Assembly (NCBI RefSeq): GCF_040676675.1 | Contig: NZ_JBFAPK010000004.1 | Location: 1-64,000 of the forward strand | DNA from: JBFAPK01 sp040676675 | GTDB lineage: Bacteria > Actinomycetota > Actinomycetes > Mycobacteriales > Micromonosporaceae | Length of the DNA stretch: 64,000 bases | Direction of reading: 5' to 3' | The notes under the pieces: model-generated | What the model saw: the letters and a program-made list of their open reading frames with translations, nothing else | What the model was told of the DNA's origin: nothing | The model's database searches: none | Translations under genes and position numbers: made by a program | Shown here: piece after piece, positions 10,600-18,762 of the stretch | Layout: each line of letters begins with the position of its first letter | How positions within the stretch are numbered: position 1 is the first letter of the stretch

Positions 10600-11511
10600 G
10601 TGACCAGTCCCACCACGCCCACCGCCGCACCGACCACCGCTCGCCTGCTGCCCGGCGGCCCGGTCGCCGAGGCCGTCTTCGCCGACGTCGCCACCCGGGT
10701 GGCCGCGCTGCGCCGGGCCGGCATCGTGCCCAGCCTGGCGACCGTCCTGGTCGGCGACGACCCGGCCAGCGCCGGCTACATCAGGATGAAGCAGCAGCGC
10801 GCCGCCGAGCTGGGGTTCGCCTCCCCGCACGTGCACCTGGACGCCGGCGCCGGCCAGGCCGAGCTGCGCGACGCGATCGCCCGCCTCAACGCGGACCCGG
10901 CCGTGCACGCGCTGCTCGTGCAGCACCCCACCCCGCCGGGCATCGACTACGCCGAGGCGCTGCTCGACGTCGACCCGGACAAGGACGTCGACGGGCTGCA
11001 CCCGCTCAACCTGGGCCGGCTCGCCGCAGGACTGCCCGGTCCGGTGCCCTGCACGCCGGCCGGCATCGAGGCGCTGCTGGCCCACTACGAGATCCCGGTC
11101 GCCGGCCGCGACGTGGTCGTCCTCGGCCGGGGCACCACGCTGGGCCGGCCGCTGGCCCTGCTGCTCGGCCAGAAGCGCCCGACCGCCGACGCGGCGGTGA
11201 CCGTGGTGCACAGCGACGTACCCGGTTGGGAGCGGCACACCCGACGCGCCGACATCGTTGTCGCCGCGGCCGGCGTACCGGGGATCGTGCGCCCGGAGCA
11301 CCTGCGGCCCGGCGCCGTGGCGATCGGCGGCGGCGTCCGCTACGAGGGCCGCCGGCTCCTGCCCGACCTGGACGAGTCCTGCGCCGAGGTCGCCGGGGCG
11401 ATCACCCCACGCGTCGGCGGCGTCGGCCCCACGACCGTCGCCATGCTGTTTCGCAACGCCGTCGAACTGGCCGAACGAGCCGCCGCCCGACGCCACCCCG
11501 GCCCCGCCTGA
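10600..11511 (+). CDS. folD: divergent FolD: methylenetetrahydrofolate dehydrogenase/cyclohydrolase
   Basis: 303-residue cytoplasmic enzyme interconverting 5,10-methylene-, methenyl- and 10-formyl-tetrahydrofolate. The catalytic core is kept: Tyr60 and Lys64 in GYIRMK, Gln108, and Asp131 in KDVDGLHPLN. Classic FolD signatures are altered: VQHPTP replaces VQLPLP, GRGTTLGRP replaces GRSxxVGxP, and GGVGPTT replaces GGVGPMT. This may be a second, specialised FolD copy. GTG 10600 follows GAGAGG. The 3' end overlaps the convergent DMT permease gene by 110 bp. Confidence 0.88.
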   Translation: MTSPTTPTAAPTTARLLPGGPVAEAVFADVATRVAALRRAGIVPSLATVLVGDDPASAGYIRMKQQRAAELGFASPHVHLDAGAGQAELRDAIARLNADPAVHALLVQHPTPPGIDYAEALLDVDPDKDVDGLHPLNLGRLAAGLPGPVPCTPAGIEALLAHYEIPVAGRDVVVLGRGTTLGRPLALLLGQKRPTADAAVTVVHSDVPGWERHTRRADIVVAAAGVPGIVRPEHLRPGAVAIGGGVRYEGRRLLPDLDESCAEVAGAITPRVGGVGPTTVAMLFRNAVELAERAAARRHPGPA

Positions 11512-12535
11512 CCCGCCCGTCCGCGCCGGCCGGCCCCGTGGCGCGGGCCGGCGCGTCGCCGGGGCGGTTCGCGGCGGGACCGGCGCCCCGGTACGCGGGC
11601 TGCGGTTCGAGCGCGGTCACGCCCGCCCGTACCGACGGCACCCGCGCGCCACGGCTGCGGCGCGCCCGCCCGGGCGCCGGTGCCTGCCGCGGCTCCGCCA
11701 GCAGCACCACCCCCCAGGCCGCGACGGTGGCGCAGACCAGCGCGACGGCCGCACCCCAGAGCCCGCCAGCGGTCCGCTCGCCGAGCACCACGAGCGCGAT
11801 CACGACCGACGCCACCGGGTTCGCCAGCGTCTGCGTGGCCAGCGGGGCGCCCAACCCCGAGTCCCGGTAGGCGAGCTGCGACAGCAGCAGCCCGGCACTG
11901 GCCATCCCGGCCAGCGCCAGCGTGAGCGGCGAGACCAGCCCGACCGGGCCGTCCGCCGTGACCTGTTCGGTCAGCGGCTCGGTCAGCGCGGACGCCACCG
12001 CGAAGGCGATGCCGGACGCCACCGCCGCCAGTACGCTGCGCGGGGCTGGCCGGTCGCTGAGCCGCAGGGCCAGCGCCAGCCCGAGGATGACCACGGTCGC
12101 CGCGCCGGTGACCGCCATCGCCTCGCCCGGGTCCAGCCCCTGCTCGTCGGCGCCCGGCACGGTCAGCCCGAGCACCACCGCCAGCCCGGCCACCGTGGCC
12201 ACGGCCCCCCACCACTGGCGCCTCGTGGCGCGCCGACCACCCGCCGCCGCGCCCAGCGGCAGCGCGAGGACGAGGGTCAGCGCGCCGAGCGGCTGCACCA
12301 CCGAGAGCGATCCGTACGCCAGCGCGAGTACGTGCAGCGCGCCGCCCGCCCCGTTGCAGGCGACCGAGATCCACCAGCGGTAGGTGGCCAGGAATCCGAA
12401 GACCTGCGCCCGTCCCGCCCCCGTGCCGGTCGAACCGGTCTGCGCGGCGGCCAGCCGCTCCTGCATCACCGCGCCCGCCGCGTACGCCGCCGCCGACGCT
12501 ATCGCCAGCGAGAGCGCCAGCGGTAGGCCGTTCAC
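11402..12535 (-). CDS. DMT-superfamily permease (EamA-like)
   Basis: 377-residue integral membrane protein with about nine or ten hydrophobic helices starting immediately after the start (LPLALSLAIASAAAYAAGAV). Internal pseudo-symmetry is typical of drug/metabolite transporters; the substrate is unknown. The last 90 or so residues are Arg/Gly-rich and largely forced by antisense overlap with folD, so they may be an unselected cytoplasmic tail. GTG 12535 is chosen because the first membrane helix begins there; an in-frame ATG at 12622 would add 29 polar residues. Ribosome-site evidence is weak for both. Confidence 0.82.
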   Translation of the reverse strand: MNGLPLALSLAIASAAAYAAGAVMQERLAAAQTGSTGTGAGRAQVFGFLATYRWWISVACNGAGGALHVLALAYGSLSVVQPLGALTLVLALPLGAAAGGRRATRRQWWGAVATVAGLAVVLGLTVPGADEQGLDPGEAMAVTGAATVVILGLALALRLSDRPAPRSVLAAVASGIAFAVASALTEPLTEQVTADGPVGLVSPLTLALAGMASAGLLLSQLAYRDSGLGAPLATQTLANPVASVVIALVVLGERTAGGLWGAAVALVCATVAAWGVVLLAEPRQAPAPGRARRSRGARVPSVRAGVTALEPQPAYRGAGPAANRPGDAPARATGPAGADGRVRRGRGGVGRRLVRPVRRRCETAWRRSWGRRRRRVG

Positions 12536-12737
12536 GGTCGACCCCGGCCGCGCCGGAATTCCGTCATGTACCGATGATCGGACATCGCGGTGCGTTTGGC
12601 GTCCATCTCGGGGCGGGATCACATCTACGTCCCCGGACGTACGCCCGGCGGAGGTCTCGTGCCTGGGATTGACCCGTCAACCCCGAGATCGGCCATTGTC
12701 AACCCTGAGCTTTCCCGGTGATCGACCCCGAGGAATC

Positions 12738-12808
12738 CTCATCCGGCGCCCCTCGTCCGGCGCCCCTCGTCCGGCGCCCCTCGTCCGGCGCCCCCTCACC
12801 CGGCGTCC
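12738..12808. repeat. 14-bp tandem repeat, about five copies
   Basis: The unit CTCGTCCGGCGCCC is repeated from 12738 to 12793 (first copy with one change), followed by a degenerate copy to 12808. It ends 7 bp before the stop codon of the hydrolase gene on the minus strand, so it lies just downstream of that gene. Confidence 0.92.
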
Positions 12809-12815
12809 CCGAGGG

Positions 12816-13694
12816 TCACCCACCGGCGGGTTCGGCGGCCAGGAAGGCGGTGAGTTCCCGGGCGAGCTGCTCGGGGGCCTCCTCGGCGACGTGGTGGCCG
12901 CTGTCCAGCGCCACCTCCCGTACGTCGTCGGCCCAGTCCCGCCAGATCGCCGCCGCGTCGCCGTAGAGTTCGGCCATGTCGTCCCGGGTGGCCCAGCCGA
13001 ACAGCACCGGACAGGTGATCCGCCGGCCGGCGGCCCGGTCGGCGTCGTCGGCGGCCCGGTCCGGCCCCAGCCCGGCCCGGTAGTCCTCGCACATCGCGTG
13101 CACGGTGGCCGGGTCGTGGATGGCCCGCCGGTAGTCCTCGTACGCCTCGGCGCCCATCCGCTCGGGGCTGCCGCCGTACCAGGCGTCGGGGTCCGCGTTG
13201 ATCACGCGCTCGGCGGGCTTGTCCAGCTGCCCCAGGAAGAACCAGTGCCACCAGCGGGCGGCGAACCGGCTGTCGCAGCGAGCCAGGGCCTCGCCGATGG
13301 GTACCCCGTCCAGCACGGCGAGGTGGGTGACCCGGTCGGGATGGTCGAGGGCGGTGCGCTGGGCCACGTACGCGCCACGGTCGTGCCCGACCACCGCGAA
13401 CCGCCGGTGCCCGAGCCGCTCCATCAGGGCCACCAGGTCCCGGGCCATCGCGCGCTTGGCGTACGGGGCGTGGTCCGGTGTGGTCGGCGGCTTGCCGGAC
13501 TGGCCGTAGCCGCGCAGGTCGGGGCAGACCACGCGGTGCCCGGACGCGACGAGCAGTGGGGCGACCCGGTGCCAGGTCGCGTGGGTACGGGGGTGGCCGT
13601 GCACCAGCACCACCGGCGGCCCGTCGCCGCCGTACCGTACCCGCAGCCGTACCTCTCCGACGTCGACGTGCGTCAGCGTGAATCCCTCGAACAT
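12816..13694 (-). CDS. alpha/beta hydrolase, haloacetate (fluoroacetate) dehalogenase-like
   Basis: 292-residue alpha/beta-hydrolase. The oxyanion segment is HGHPRTHATW. The nucleophile loop GHDRGA carries Asp105, the acid nucleophile used by fluoroacetate dehalogenases and epoxide hydrolases. A cap motif WWHWFFLGQ resembles the HW-x-FLAQ segment of fluoroacetate dehalogenase. The catalytic His is in DSGHHVAEE. The arginine after HDRG is present, but the second carboxylate-binding arginine (HDRGAR in known enzymes) is Tyr here, so the true substrate may differ. Start is ATG 13694 or GTG 13700. A copy of the 62-bp palindromic repeat lies just upstream of the start. Confidence 0.85.
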   Translation of the reverse strand: MFEGFTLTHVDVGEVRLRVRYGGDGPPVVLVHGHPRTHATWHRVAPLLVASGHRVVCPDLRGYGQSGKPPTTPDHAPYAKRAMARDLVALMERLGHRRFAVVGHDRGAYVAQRTALDHPDRVTHLAVLDGVPIGEALARCDSRFAARWWHWFFLGQLDKPAERVINADPDAWYGGSPERMGAEAYEDYRRAIHDPATVHAMCEDYRAGLGPDRAADDADRAAGRRITCPVLFGWATRDDMAELYGDAAAIWRDWADDVREVALDSGHHVAEEAPEQLARELTAFLAAEPAGG

Positions 13695-13747
13695 GACCAC
13701 CTGCCGTGCCCAGTCCCGGCGGCCGGCAAACCCGGCCGGGTCGCGGC

Positions 13748-13809
13748 GTGGATCTAGGGCAAATCGCGGTGATTGGAGATCAAACAGCGGGGATTTGCCC
13801 TAGATCGAC
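13748..13809 (-). repeat. 62-bp palindromic repeat, copy A
   Basis: Arms GATCTAGGGCAAATC (13751-13765) and GATTTGCCCTAGATC (13792-13806) are perfect complements around a loop containing GATTGGAGATCAA. Read on the minus strand it matches copies B and D at 36855 and 37472. It lies 18 bp from the stop of the minus-strand gene at 13825 (counting from the inner 56-bp core). Confidence 0.95.
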
Positions 13810-13824
13810 GACCGGGGGCGGGGG

Positions 13825-14367
13825 TCAGGTGACGACGGTGCAGGCCGCCACGACGCCGAGCAGGACCAGCCCGAGCAGCGCCTGCAGCAGCAGCGGGGGG
13901 CCGAGGTGCGACCAGACGGTGGGCGGGCGCGGGGTGAGCAGCTGGCCCGTGGTGATGTTGACGATCCGCTCCACCCGGGGGGCGAGGTCGCTGTCGCGCT
14001 GCGGGCGTACCGTCACCTGCACGTGGTCGGCGGGTTCCAGCGCGCTCTGCGGCAGGTGGCCGTGGATCTCCATCTCGCAGAGGACCCCGCTCGTGTCCCG
14101 GATGCGCAGCGGGGTGACCAGGAACTCCGGCCCCTTGCGCAGCTCCTTGAGCTTGCGCCGGCCGCCGCCGCTGGTGCCGGAGCGCAGCAGCGCGAGGACG
14201 AGCACGCTGAGCAGCCGGGCCACGCCGGCGGCGCTGAGCACCGCGAAGAGCACCGGCTGACCCACCTTGAGTTCGCGTGAGTAGCCCTCCATCAGCCGGA
14301 CCACCCGGCCGGTGACGATCGGTCCGGGGCGGTGTGCCACCCGCTCGGGAAACAGGTCCCTGTCCAT
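13825..14367 (-). CDS. membrane protein of unknown function
   Basis: 180 residues. There is one hydrophobic stretch near 36-62 (PVLFAVLSAAGVARLLSVLVLAL) and a strong C-terminal helix (LGPPLLLQALLGLVLLGVVAAC), with an intervening soluble segment of about 85 residues rich in beta-type residues (KGPEFLVTPLRIRDTSG). The soluble part may fold into a small barrel between two membrane anchors; no family was recognised. ATG 14367 is the first codon. The palindromic repeat copy A lies directly downstream. The gene is divergent from the hibernation-factor gene at 14565. Confidence 0.75.
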   Translation of the reverse strand: MDRDLFPERVAHRPGPIVTGRVVRLMEGYSRELKVGQPVLFAVLSAAGVARLLSVLVLALLRSGTSGGGRRKLKELRKGPEFLVTPLRIRDTSGVLCEMEIHGHLPQSALEPADHVQVTVRPQRDSDLAPRVERIVNITTGQLLTPRPPTVWSHLGPPLLLQALLGLVLLGVVAACTVVT

Positions 14368-14502
14368 GATTCACCACCGAGTGTCCGGTTCGCTTCACGC
14401 ATTGTATCGGTGATCTGTGATGAGTCGAGGAGTCCGCGGCGCCGACTTCCGTCCCGGGCGTGTCGCGGCGCCCGCGCGCCGGCCGGGGTGCGCGCCGGCC
14501 GG

Positions 14503-14528
14503 GGGTGACATCCGGGTCAGCGGGGGTA
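14503..14528 (+). promoter_or_regulatory. weak SigF/SigB-type promoter candidate
   Basis: GGGTG-N16-GGGTA lies 37 bp before the start of the Rv2629/Balon-like gene. The -10 element fits the SigF/SigB family but the -35 is degenerate, so this is only a candidate. Confidence 0.3.
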
Positions 14529-14564
14529 TGGGGAAGGTGACCCGTCAGAAGGGGGACGCGCGCC

Positions 14565-15689
14565 ATGCAACTGTCGTTCCTGCGTCCGATATACGCCCGG
14601 CCGGGCCCGTGGGCCTCGATCTACCTCGACGCCTCCCGGGACACCGAGACCTCCCGCCCGGAGGTCGGCCTGCGGTGGCGGGCGCTGCAGGAGACCCTGA
14701 TCGAGCAGGGGGCCGACCGGGAGACCATCGGCGCGCTCGACGCGGCGGTACGCGGGCACGACCCGCTGGCCGGCGACTACGGGATGGCCGCGTTCGCGAC
14801 CGCGGGGCAGGTGGTCCTCACCGAGTACCTCTCCGCTCCGCCGATGAAGGACCTCGCCGCGTACGGGCCGGTGCCGCACGCGATGCCGCTGGTCGCCCAG
14901 CGCCGCGAGGAGGTCCCCTGGGTGCGGGTGGTGGCCGACCGGACCGGGGCGGACGTGGACGCGGTCGACGTGGGTGGGGTCTCCCGGCACGCGCTGGTCC
15001 GCGGCGGCAACCAGTACCCCATCCGTCGGGTCAAGGCCGGCTCCTGGTCCCAGCCGCACTACCAGAAGGCGGCGATGATGGCCTGGAAGCACAACGCCGG
15101 TGACGCGGCCGCGGCGACGGCGGAGCTGGCCGAGGCGGTCGGCGCCGAGGTCGTGATCGTGGCCGGCGACGTCCGGGCCGCCAACATGCTCGCCGCGCGG
15201 CTGCCCGAGCGGTGGCAGGACCGGGTGGTGCAGACCGACGCCGGCGCGCGCACGGCCGGCGCCAAGCCGGACGCGCTGGACGACGTGACGGTGCAGGCGA
15301 TCGCGGAGGTCGCCGCCGAACACGCGGGCGTCACGCTGGACAAGTTCGGCATGCAGCAGAACGTGGGCGCGGGCCTCGACGCGTCCGTGGCGGCGCTGCA
15401 ACGCGGCCAGGTCGACACGATGCTGCTGGTGGACGACCCGTCCTCGACCGAGCAGCTCTGGATCGGCCCGGACCCGACGGACATCGCCACCACCGCCGAG
15501 GAGCTCACCGCGCTCGCCGTGGCCGACCCGATCCGGGTACGCGCCGACGCGGCGCTGGTCCGCGCGCTGGTCGGTACCGACGCGGGGATCACCGTACTCA
15601 CCCCGGAGGAGGCGCCCGAGCTGGCCGACGGCGTGGGCGTGGTGCTGCGGTACGTGGACGCGAGCACCCCCGCGGGCGGGGACGGGTGA
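14565..15689 (+). CDS. Rv2629/Balon-family ribosome hibernation factor (baeRF/Vms1-like)
   Basis: 374 residues resembling actinobacterial Rv2629-type proteins, bacterial relatives of eukaryotic release factor eRF1 that include the hibernation factor Balon. Readable markers are the N-terminal PGPWASIYLDASRDTE, the central QPHYQKAAMMAWKHNAGDAAAATAELA, and a C-terminal eRF1 domain-3-like half ending in the TPEEAPELADGVGVVLRY type segment. Rv2629 belongs to the DosR dormancy regulon in mycobacteria. ATG 14565 follows AAGGGGGACG. A large hairpin terminator follows, so it is probably monocistronic. Confidence 0.85.
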   Translation: MQLSFLRPIYARPGPWASIYLDASRDTETSRPEVGLRWRALQETLIEQGADRETIGALDAAVRGHDPLAGDYGMAAFATAGQVVLTEYLSAPPMKDLAAYGPVPHAMPLVAQRREEVPWVRVVADRTGADVDAVDVGGVSRHALVRGGNQYPIRRVKAGSWSQPHYQKAAMMAWKHNAGDAAAATAELAEAVGAEVVIVAGDVRAANMLAARLPERWQDRVVQTDAGARTAGAKPDALDDVTVQAIAEVAAEHAGVTLDKFGMQQNVGAGLDASVAALQRGQVDTMLLVDDPSSTEQLWIGPDPTDIATTAEELTALAVADPIRVRADAALVRALVGTDAGITVLTPEEAPELADGVGVVLRYVDASTPAGGDG

Positions 15690-15718
15690 ACCCCGCCAGA
15701 CAGAGTCCACTTTCCTGT

Positions 15719-15766
15719 GGCGAAGGGCCCTTCCCGCCGTTTCCGGTGGGACCGGGGCCCTTCGCC
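15719..15766 (+). terminator. strong hairpin terminator
   Basis: Perfect 12-bp arms GGCGAAGGGCCC (15719-15730) and GGGCCCTTCGCC (15755-15766), with a second near-perfect inner stem. It lies 30 bp after the hibernation-factor stop. Confidence 0.75.
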
Positions 15767-15882
15767 GCACCGTGCTCCCGGCCTCGGATTGCTCGCGCCC
15801 GGTTGGTCCGGCCCCGTTTGAACCCGTACCGGACGGGAAGCCGGGCCGCGGTGGTCGAGCGGGACGAGGGAAGGTGGGTCCG

Positions 15883-17298
15883 GTGCGCGAGATGCAGGAG
15901 TGGGTGGCCGGCAGCGCTGCCGCCGTACCCGATCCGGCCCGCGTGGTCTCACCGGACAGCCCGGTGCGGGTGCTGCTCGCCGCGGCGGCCCGGGCGCTGC
16001 GCGGCGAGGACTGTGCCGACCTGGGCCACCAGCCGGTGCTGAACCGGTTCCGGGGCGCGCCCGAGCCGGTACGCCGCGCCGCGGTGGCCCGCGCCGGCGG
16101 GCGCGCGGCGCTCTCGCCCGAGCAGGCCGCCGGGGTCGACGCGGAGCGCGTGGCGCGGTGGATGGTCGAGCAGTACCCGTTCCGCTCCTACCCGGCCGTG
16201 GTGGTCGGCTCGCCGCACGCGGGCGCGGTGCACCTGGCCACCGCGATGGGGGTGCCGTGGTTGCCGGCCGCCTTCGACGTGGTGGTGCACTGGCCGGGCG
16301 GGGCGGTGGACGACCCGCGCGCCGCGCTGGGGCACGGCGGTCGGGTGACGGCCCGGCTGCTCGCGGGCAATCCCGACGTCAGCGTCCGGCAGGTGCACGA
16401 CCCGGCCAGCCGGGGGGTGCTGGCCGGGGCGACGGTCTCGCTGGTGGTGCGCTGGCGGCGGCTGCCCGACGCGTACCGGGAGTTCCTCGGTACCCACCTG
16501 GCCGGGGGCGCGCCGGTGCTGCTGCTGCGCGACGCGCGTACCTGGCCGGTGCTGCACCCGTCCGAGGGGCACAGCTTCCAGGTGGGCGGTCCCCGCAGCG
16601 GCCTGGAGCCGGGGGACTTCCACGCCGGCAGCGAGCCGCTGGCGGAGATGCTGCGGGGCGCGGGCGGCGACGAGGCGCGCTGGAACCCGCCCGACGACGC
16701 CTGCCCGCAGGGCTACGCCGAGCACGCGGTGGAGCCCGGCTTCGAGGGGAGCCTGCGGGCCTGGGCCAAGGCCGTCGGCAGCCAGCTGCACCGGGTGCTC
16801 TTCCCCGGACCGGAGGCGCTGAGCGCCGCCACCGCCGACGTCTACCGGGGCTGGCTGCGCGGTGCCGGCAAGACGGGGGACCGGTGCGTGGTGGAGTGCG
16901 GCCGGCTGATCGACCCGTGGCAGGTGGTCCGGGCCGGGCTGGTGCCGTACTGGTGCGAGAACGCGACCCGGCGCAGCGTGGCCGGCGCGGAGTGGTGGCT
17001 CGCCGGCAGCAGCCCCTTCACCTCCGTGGACGTGCTGCCCGAGTCGCCCGGGATGCAGTCGCCGGGGCTGGCCGGGCTGCCGCAGTGGCTCGCGGTCGCG
17101 TCGTTCGGGCGGCGCCGGCGGGCCGTGGACCGGATGGCCGCGCGGGGGTACCCGGTGACGCCGGCGTCGACGCGCCGGGCCACCGAGGTGCTGCGCGGGC
17201 AGCCGTACGACCTGCCCACCCCGGCCCCGCTGCGGGCGGCGGACGCGCTGGCGTGGCTGCGCGACAGCGGTACCGCCCAGGGGCTGCTGGTCTGCTGA
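15883..17298 (+). CDS. conserved protein of unknown function, 471 aa
   Basis: Cytoplasmic 471-residue protein without signal peptide or membrane helices. A Rossmann-like segment (PAVVVGSPHAGAVHLATAMG) is followed by VPWLPAAFDVVV, a VHDP motif, GHSFQVGGP and PDDACPQGYAEH. From memory this resembles a poorly characterised actinobacterial family in which a GSS/H-GA-VHLA loop is conserved, but no function can be assigned. GTG 15883 is chosen over ATG 15892 because GAAGGTGGG lies at better spacing. It is flanked by a strong upstream terminator and a 304-bp gap downstream, so it is probably a single-gene unit. Confidence 0.75.
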   Translation: MREMQEWVAGSAAAVPDPARVVSPDSPVRVLLAAAARALRGEDCADLGHQPVLNRFRGAPEPVRRAAVARAGGRAALSPEQAAGVDAERVARWMVEQYPFRSYPAVVVGSPHAGAVHLATAMGVPWLPAAFDVVVHWPGGAVDDPRAALGHGGRVTARLLAGNPDVSVRQVHDPASRGVLAGATVSLVVRWRRLPDAYREFLGTHLAGGAPVLLLRDARTWPVLHPSEGHSFQVGGPRSGLEPGDFHAGSEPLAEMLRGAGGDEARWNPPDDACPQGYAEHAVEPGFEGSLRAWAKAVGSQLHRVLFPGPEALSAATADVYRGWLRGAGKTGDRCVVECGRLIDPWQVVRAGLVPYWCENATRRSVAGAEWWLAGSSPFTSVDVLPESPGMQSPGLAGLPQWLAVASFGRRRRAVDRMAARGYPVTPASTRRATEVLRGQPYDLPTPAPLRAADALAWLRDSGTAQGLLVC

Positions 17299-17602
17299 GC
17301 CCGCGTACCACGGGCGGGGTGTGAGGATCGCTCGACCGCAGCCGGCGAAACGGCCCCGAGAAAGCGCCCCGCCGTGATTGAGTACCTACAGAGCGGGAAC
17401 ATGGCTGGCTGCAACGGTTAGAGCACGCTATGTGATGACGGCGCATCTTCGTCGTCGGAAATTCCGGTCACAAAATTCGCTTCCGGCCCGGTTCCGTGCG
17501 CTCACCATGCCCAAAACCGACCGGCCGCCCACCAACCGGAGTGGGCGGGACGGGAGCAAACTGCCGCCATCCGGGCGGGGGACCTTCCTGAGGGAGGCGC
17601 GG
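17299..17602. other. intergenic region upstream of the sigma-STAS gene
   Basis: 304 bases, noticeably less GC-rich between about 17370 and 17480 than the surroundings. It should contain the sigma-gene promoter, but no clear SigA-type or SigF-type hexamers, operator or structured RNA were recognised. A strong ribosome site GAGGGAGG lies at its right edge. Confidence 0.4.
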
Positions 17603-18751
17603 ATGTTCGGACAGATCAGCACAACCACCACAGCACCGACCGAGCGAGGGCTGGAGGACCTGGACGCCGCCGCGTTGGCGTACGCCGCGCGGATCGCCGG
17701 GCTGCCGCCGGAACGCCGCCAGGAGGCGCGTGACGACCTGGTGCGCTTCGCGCTGCCCTTCGCCGGCCGGCTGGCCCGGCGGTACCGGGGGCGCGGCGAG
17801 CCGCTGGAGGACCTCGAACAGGTCGCCCGGCTGGGCCTGGTCAACGCCGTCGACCGGTACGACCCGGAACGCGGCTCGTTCACCGCGTACGCCGCCATCA
17901 CGATCGTCGGCGAGATCAAACGGCACTTCCGGGACCGGACCTGGGGGGTGCACGTACCCCGCCGGCTGCGGGACCTGATCCTCGAGGTGGGGCAGGCCAC
18001 GGCCGCGCTGACCAGCGAACTGTCCCGTACGCCCACCGTGGCCGAGCTCTCCGAGCGGCTGGAGACCCCGGAGGAGGAGATCCTCGCGGCGCTGGAGTCG
18101 GCCGCAGGGTACAGCCCCGCCTCGCTGAACGCGCCGGTCGGCGGGGAGAGTTCGGCCGAGTTCGGCGACCTGGTCGGCGAATCGGACAACGCGCTGGAAT
18201 CGGTCGACGACCGGGTGACCGTGAGCGGGCTGCTGGGCCGGCTGCCGTGGCGGGAGCGGCGGATCCTGGCGATGCGCTTCTACGGCAACCAGACGCAGGC
18301 CGAGATCGCCGCGCGCTTCGGCATCTCGCAGATGCACGTCTCCCGCCTGCTCTCCCGGGCGTTGACCTGGCTGCGGCAGGCGATGCTCGCCGACGGGCCG
18401 TCCGCCTGGCAGGCCGGCGGCGCCGACGCCGAGGCGCAGCGCGTCCGCGTCTCCGCACGCCGCTCGGCCGGCCGGGTCACCGTGACGGTCGCCGGCGAGG
18501 TCGAGCGGGAGCCGGCCGCCGACCAGCTGCGCCGCGCCGTCGTCGACGCGGTCACCACCGGCCAGCCCACCGAGGTGGTGGTCGACCTGGCCGAGGTGAC
18601 CGCGATGGACGCGGTCGGCGTCGCCGCGCTGCTGGCCGGCCGGGACGCGGCGCTGCGCGCGGGCGTCCCGCTGCGGCTGTCCCGGGCCCAGTCCGCCGTG
18701 CAGCAGTCGCTGACCGCGGCCGGTCTGGCCCCACTGCGCCAGCAGCACTGA
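17603..18751 (+). CDS. SigB/SigF/SigG-family sigma factor fused to a C-terminal STAS domain
   Basis: 382 residues. Residues about 20-265 are a SigF-type sigma-70: region 2 (LEQVARLGLVNAVDRYDPERGSF, TIVGEIKRHFRDRTWGVHVPRRLRDL), region 3 (ELSRTPTVAELSERL) and region 4 (ILAMRFYGNQTQAEIAARFGISQMHVSRLL). Residues about 285-380 are a STAS domain of the anti-sigma-factor-antagonist type (VTVTVAGEVE, VVVDLAEVTAMDAVGVAALL). The usual phospho-acceptor Ser of the MDSSG motif is Ala337 (MDAVG). The sigma factor and an antagonist-like module are thus one polypeptide. ATG 17603 follows GAGGGAGG. The gene is convergent with ctaD, with 11 bp between stops. Confidence 0.92.
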   Translation: MFGQISTTTTAPTERGLEDLDAAALAYAARIAGLPPERRQEARDDLVRFALPFAGRLARRYRGRGEPLEDLEQVARLGLVNAVDRYDPERGSFTAYAAITIVGEIKRHFRDRTWGVHVPRRLRDLILEVGQATAALTSELSRTPTVAELSERLETPEEEILAALESAAGYSPASLNAPVGGESSAEFGDLVGESDNALESVDDRVTVSGLLGRLPWRERRILAMRFYGNQTQAEIAARFGISQMHVSRLLSRALTWLRQAMLADGPSAWQAGGADAEAQRVRVSARRSAGRVTVTVAGEVEREPAADQLRRAVVDAVTTGQPTEVVVDLAEVTAMDAVGVAALLAGRDAALRAGVPLRLSRAQSAVQQSLTAAGLAPLRQQH

Positions 18752-18762
18752 CGGCCGCCGCA

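Noticed and set aside
12738..12808. Tandem repeats as a CRISPR array
   Set aside because: Units are directly adjacent with no spacers; the same applies to the arrays at 29626, 30639, 45846 and 62049.
17320..17480. Lower-GC stretch before the sigma gene as a tRNA or riboswitch
   Set aside because: No cloverleaf or conserved aptamer core could be drawn by eye.
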